Assembly: GCA_963930775.1 (NCBI GenBank) | Contig: OZ005693.1 | Span: 4,712,001-4,776,000, forward strand | Length of the DNA stretch: 64,000 nucleotides | Origin: Cliona cf. orientalis | Taxonomy: Eukaryota > Porifera > Demospongiae > Clionaida > Clionaidae | Direction of reading: 5' to 3' | Shown here: one piece after another, positions 61,336 to 64,000 of the stretch | Position numbering within the stretch: the stretch's first letter is position 1 | Layout of the letters: every line of letters begins with the position of its first letter | Position numbers and translations under genes: made by a program | The notes under the pieces: model-generated | Told to the model about the DNA's origin: nothing | The model's input: only the letters and a program-made list of their open reading frames with translations | The model's database searches: none

Positions 61336-61705
61336 AACTACTTAGTGTGTAATAAGTGCCAGCGGTTAATAATTAAGAAAGAATGCTTTAATTTAGCTTT
61401 GATGTGGGCAATTACTGATCTTTTCTTCAGGGGCCATATCTACTTGCTAATTACACCCACATAATCATCCCTGGCTCTTCCTGGCCACTCCCACTTCTGA
61501 CTAAAAGTACTCGTATGGCTTCCTCGGCCACATCCTCTCATTAATCGCTAATTAGATTAGCATATCCTGCACCTCCCAAAATCCAATCAAGGTAATACCT
61601 TAATATCTGCTGAAAACACGAAGATTTATAAACATGCAAGGATTAAAGGTCAGTGGGTGTGGCTGGCCCAAACAATTTAGGTAGCAAATTACACACTAAG
61701 TAGTT
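61336..61705. mobile_element. MITE with perfect 17-bp AACTACTTAGTGTGTAA ends
   Basis: AACTACTTAGTGTGTAA (61336-61352) and TTACACACTAAGTAGTT (61689-61705) are exact inverted copies. 370 bp, no transposase. The same end motif caps the adjacent tandem units. Confidence 0.88.
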
Positions 61706-62068
61706 ATATCCAAAGTAGAAAATACTACCATGAATGTGATTCACTAAAAATTCATATAATATAATGTTTGCTTGGTTACCAGCCTCATTGCATAACAACC
61801 ATCCAGTCAGTTGGTACCTATCCACATTAATTTTGCAATCATATAGAATCTTACATTTTTATTTAAGGCCAAGATATCCTATGTTACTTATTTTCAAAGG
61901 CTCATATCAGTGGAGTGAATCAGCCATCCACCATCAAATTGTGAAGAAATGATGACAGACCTAACATCTATTGAGCTCCAAAGTTTCATTTTTGATATTA
62001 TGCTTAACTATTGTTTTGTAGTGGTTTATGTGTTGATGATGTCACAAAGCCAGTCAAGAATACCCATG
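61706..62068. other. Intergenic, nothing recognised
   Basis: AT-rich, short frames only. Confidence 0.35.
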
Positions 62069-62403
62069 CAGTGGCGGATCCAGGATTTCTAGAAGAGGGG
62101 TTCTGATTTACTGTTGCGTGTGAAGCGCGCGCGAATTTTTTAGAAGCCACGCCCACTTTCGGAAAAAACTACACCCATTTTCTATCGTTTTGAGACAAAA
62201 TATCAGCTCTACCAGTCCAATCGATCTGTTTTCGAACGAATTTCTTCTAAAGCATTCTAAGGTGAGCCATAGCAGCAGTTTTTTTAGTTCTGTAGCCAGA
62301 AAGGGGGATTCCATTTACCTAACATCAGTATACTTCTTAGCGTAGATGTAGCCAAAAGGGGGGTTCCTGTGCACCCCTAGATCCCCCTCTGGATCCGCCA
62401 CTG
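62069..62403. mobile_element. CAGTGGCGGATCCAG MITE with CCATG duplication
   Basis: Ends CAGTGGCGGATCCAGG and CTGGATCCGCCACTG are inverted over 15 bp. CCATG duplicated at 62064-62068 and 62404-62408. 335 bp. Same ends as the element splitting the Death-domain exon. Confidence 0.9.
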
Positions 62404-62901
62404 CCATGACGTCACTACAATACTATACATACCAAAGCATACACAGAGCATGATTTAGTATGCATGTGGTTATGTTATACTACAATGTACATGCGCAACA
62501 TCATTGATGCAGTATCTGGTATGTATACATGTATTATGATACATGCATGGGGCATGCATGCATAAGCGTCATCGGTGTGACAGGCGTGTCTGAGCTCGCT
62601 GACTGCCTATTAGACTACTACTGTACTCCATAAGCCCAGCCAGTAGTAGCCACCACGAACATGTCAACCCATGGAAGCCTCTACGATCGAGGACGCCTCA
62701 TGAACATTTAACAAACTTGTGGCTTGAGTTACTTCATGTGTACTTGGTCCTTTAGGTTGAACATTGTTGTCGATCCATCACAGTCAAACTCTCACTCTGA
62801 TATCAGGTAGAAAAGTTATAGACAGACTTTCACAACTTAGTGGAGCGAAGTATATACAGCAAAATAGCTAGATACACAGTGACAAGCACTAGTACATTAG
62901 T

Positions 62902-63628
62902 CTGGGGTACCAGCCCCTTCACAAGAGAGAAAGGGCCTGTTAACATCGCCTTACCCGCGTTGTGCCCATGTCTGGAATGTGGACATGACCATCAGATCAC
63001 AGTGTGGTCAATCCATAGATACTTTAGACTACGTGTGCATAGTCTCAAGTATCTATAGTCAATCGCATACATTTTTCCTGTTACATTTTTCCTTGTGCAG
63101 CGTGTAAATTTTATTCACCGCGTGCACTCAAGTGCAGTACAAGCATAGATACTTCAGAGTATCTATGGTACAAGCCAATGAAGATTGTAGACTATCGAGC
63201 CAACGGGGACTGCGAGTTGTTTATCAATGTTTCTGCCCATTGTTCGAGCTCTTGGCTATGACTTTTGATGTCATAAAAAGTGACGACACGGCTCTGCTGT
63301 CCCAGCCTCGATATCACTTTGTACCCCAGGCTGAACGACCAGGTATGTAATACGCTGCCTCTAGTACCAGCCGCCTTTGATTCCCTGACTCTAAGGATCC
63401 GCCACGAACATAGATATAATTGTTTCGCCATCGATTGAGAGACTCGAGTCGCTTCTTTTTTAAAATGGCTATGAATATTGGCACAAGCGCAATCGTTTTT
63501 GGTTAGCAGCCACTTGAGTTGCGGTCCACAACGTAGTAAAAATTACATTCACAACAATACACTAAAATAAGACTAGTGTAGCGATGTTACCAGACCCTTC
63601 CTCTTTTGTGAAGGGGCTGGTACCCCAA
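62902..63628. mobile_element. MITE with ~47-bp GGTACCAGCCCCTTCAC ends
   Basis: CTGGGGTACCAGCCCCTTCA (62902-) through GTTAACATCGC is inverted at 63581-63628 (GCGATGTTACCAGACCC to GGTACCCCA) with a few mismatches. About 727 bp, no domain seen. Contains ATAGATACTT/AGTATCTAT inverted words. Confidence 0.82.
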
Positions 63629-63756
63629 ACTGCTACTACAGCTCTTTAAAGTGTCCCTCTATTTGACGACCTTTACCAGATCTTTTTTCAAAGCTGCAAT
63701 ATAGGGGGCCGGCCTGCTTTACACTCTATGGCTCTACTATGAATGTAGCTACATCG

Positions 63757-63876
63757 TAAGCTTATCCCCAGGCCCTATTCCCAGCTTAGCAATGTTGCAC
63801 AGTGAAAAGCTTGCTTTCAGTATGCATTTCAGTGTGCTGCACTGCTAAGCTGGGAATAGGGCCTCCTGATAAGGCT
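63757..63876. repeat. Short fold-back with GGCCCTATTCCCAGCTTAGC arms
   Basis: GGCCCTATTCCCAGCTTAGC (63771-63790) is exactly inverted at 63844-63863. TATGAATGTAGCT and TATGAATCTAGCT lie outside each arm and may be a target duplication. Confidence 0.85.
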
Positions 63877-64000
63877 ATGAATCTAGCTGTACTATGACAT
63901 GACATTGTGGTGATTTGTGAGAATTTTTTTTCTGCTTATAGCTAATTAGTGTGTAGGTTCCTTGAAAAAAAAATTAACAGGGAAGTAGGGAAGGTAATAC

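Overview
The window reads as animal nuclear DNA, most likely from a demosponge. It has GT-AG introns, AT-rich intergenic DNA, decayed non-LTR retrotransposons, very many short inverted-repeat elements and poly-C tracts. The protein families are ones I associate with sponges: beta-helix (Pmp-like) ectodomains fused to multipass membrane domains, divergent SLC15/POT transporters in tandem, Death-domain and LRR remnants, and a large animal NO VEIN-like ATPase. The taxon is inferred, because no marker gene is present.

Layout. (1) 1-29 kb is a birth-and-death cluster. One intact intronless POT-like transporter (20276-22132, -) and one diverged copy with a single frameshift (26720-28562, -) sit among truncated copies (1-772, 4990-5240, 16830-17115, 24405-25601). 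The same interval holds a Pmp-like beta-helix/multipass protein (6578-10069, +) with one in-frame TAG, a relic of its membrane half (16320-16770), a receptor-tail relic with NPAY motifs (5341-5606), three LINE fragments, a 65/60-bp minisatellite (11320-12262) and two CTTGCAAG-rich arrays. (2) 29.9-32.4 kb holds two ankyrin exons and ankyrin and LRR remnants. (3) 33.3-54.3 kb is one large minus-strand gene. I could join 16 exons by splice-site and phase agreement, with one frame break in exon 14. It encodes about 3,000 residues: a possible LOTUS-like N-terminus, a Pro-rich disordered region, a helical middle, an Hsp90/sacsin-type ATPase and a DUF3883-like C-terminus with a D...ExK pattern. Its introns carry at least nine inverted-repeat elements from several families. 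(4) 57.0-59.3 kb is a decayed Death-domain gene whose Death exon is split by a nested pair of transposable elements. (5) 59.6-63.9 kb is repeats: a four-unit ~400-bp array and several MITEs.

Functional themes. The POT copies all keep an N-terminal acidic dileucine motif, which suggests a lysosomal or endosomal location, but lack the usual ExxER proton-coupling motif. The NO VEIN-like gene is the best candidate for unexplored biology. Most other content is repeat-driven, and several repeats show exact target-site duplications and clear insertion histories.

Limits: exon joins rest on splice consensus, reading phase and family memory. No alignment, expression or database search was run. Single-base frame breaks could be assembly errors.
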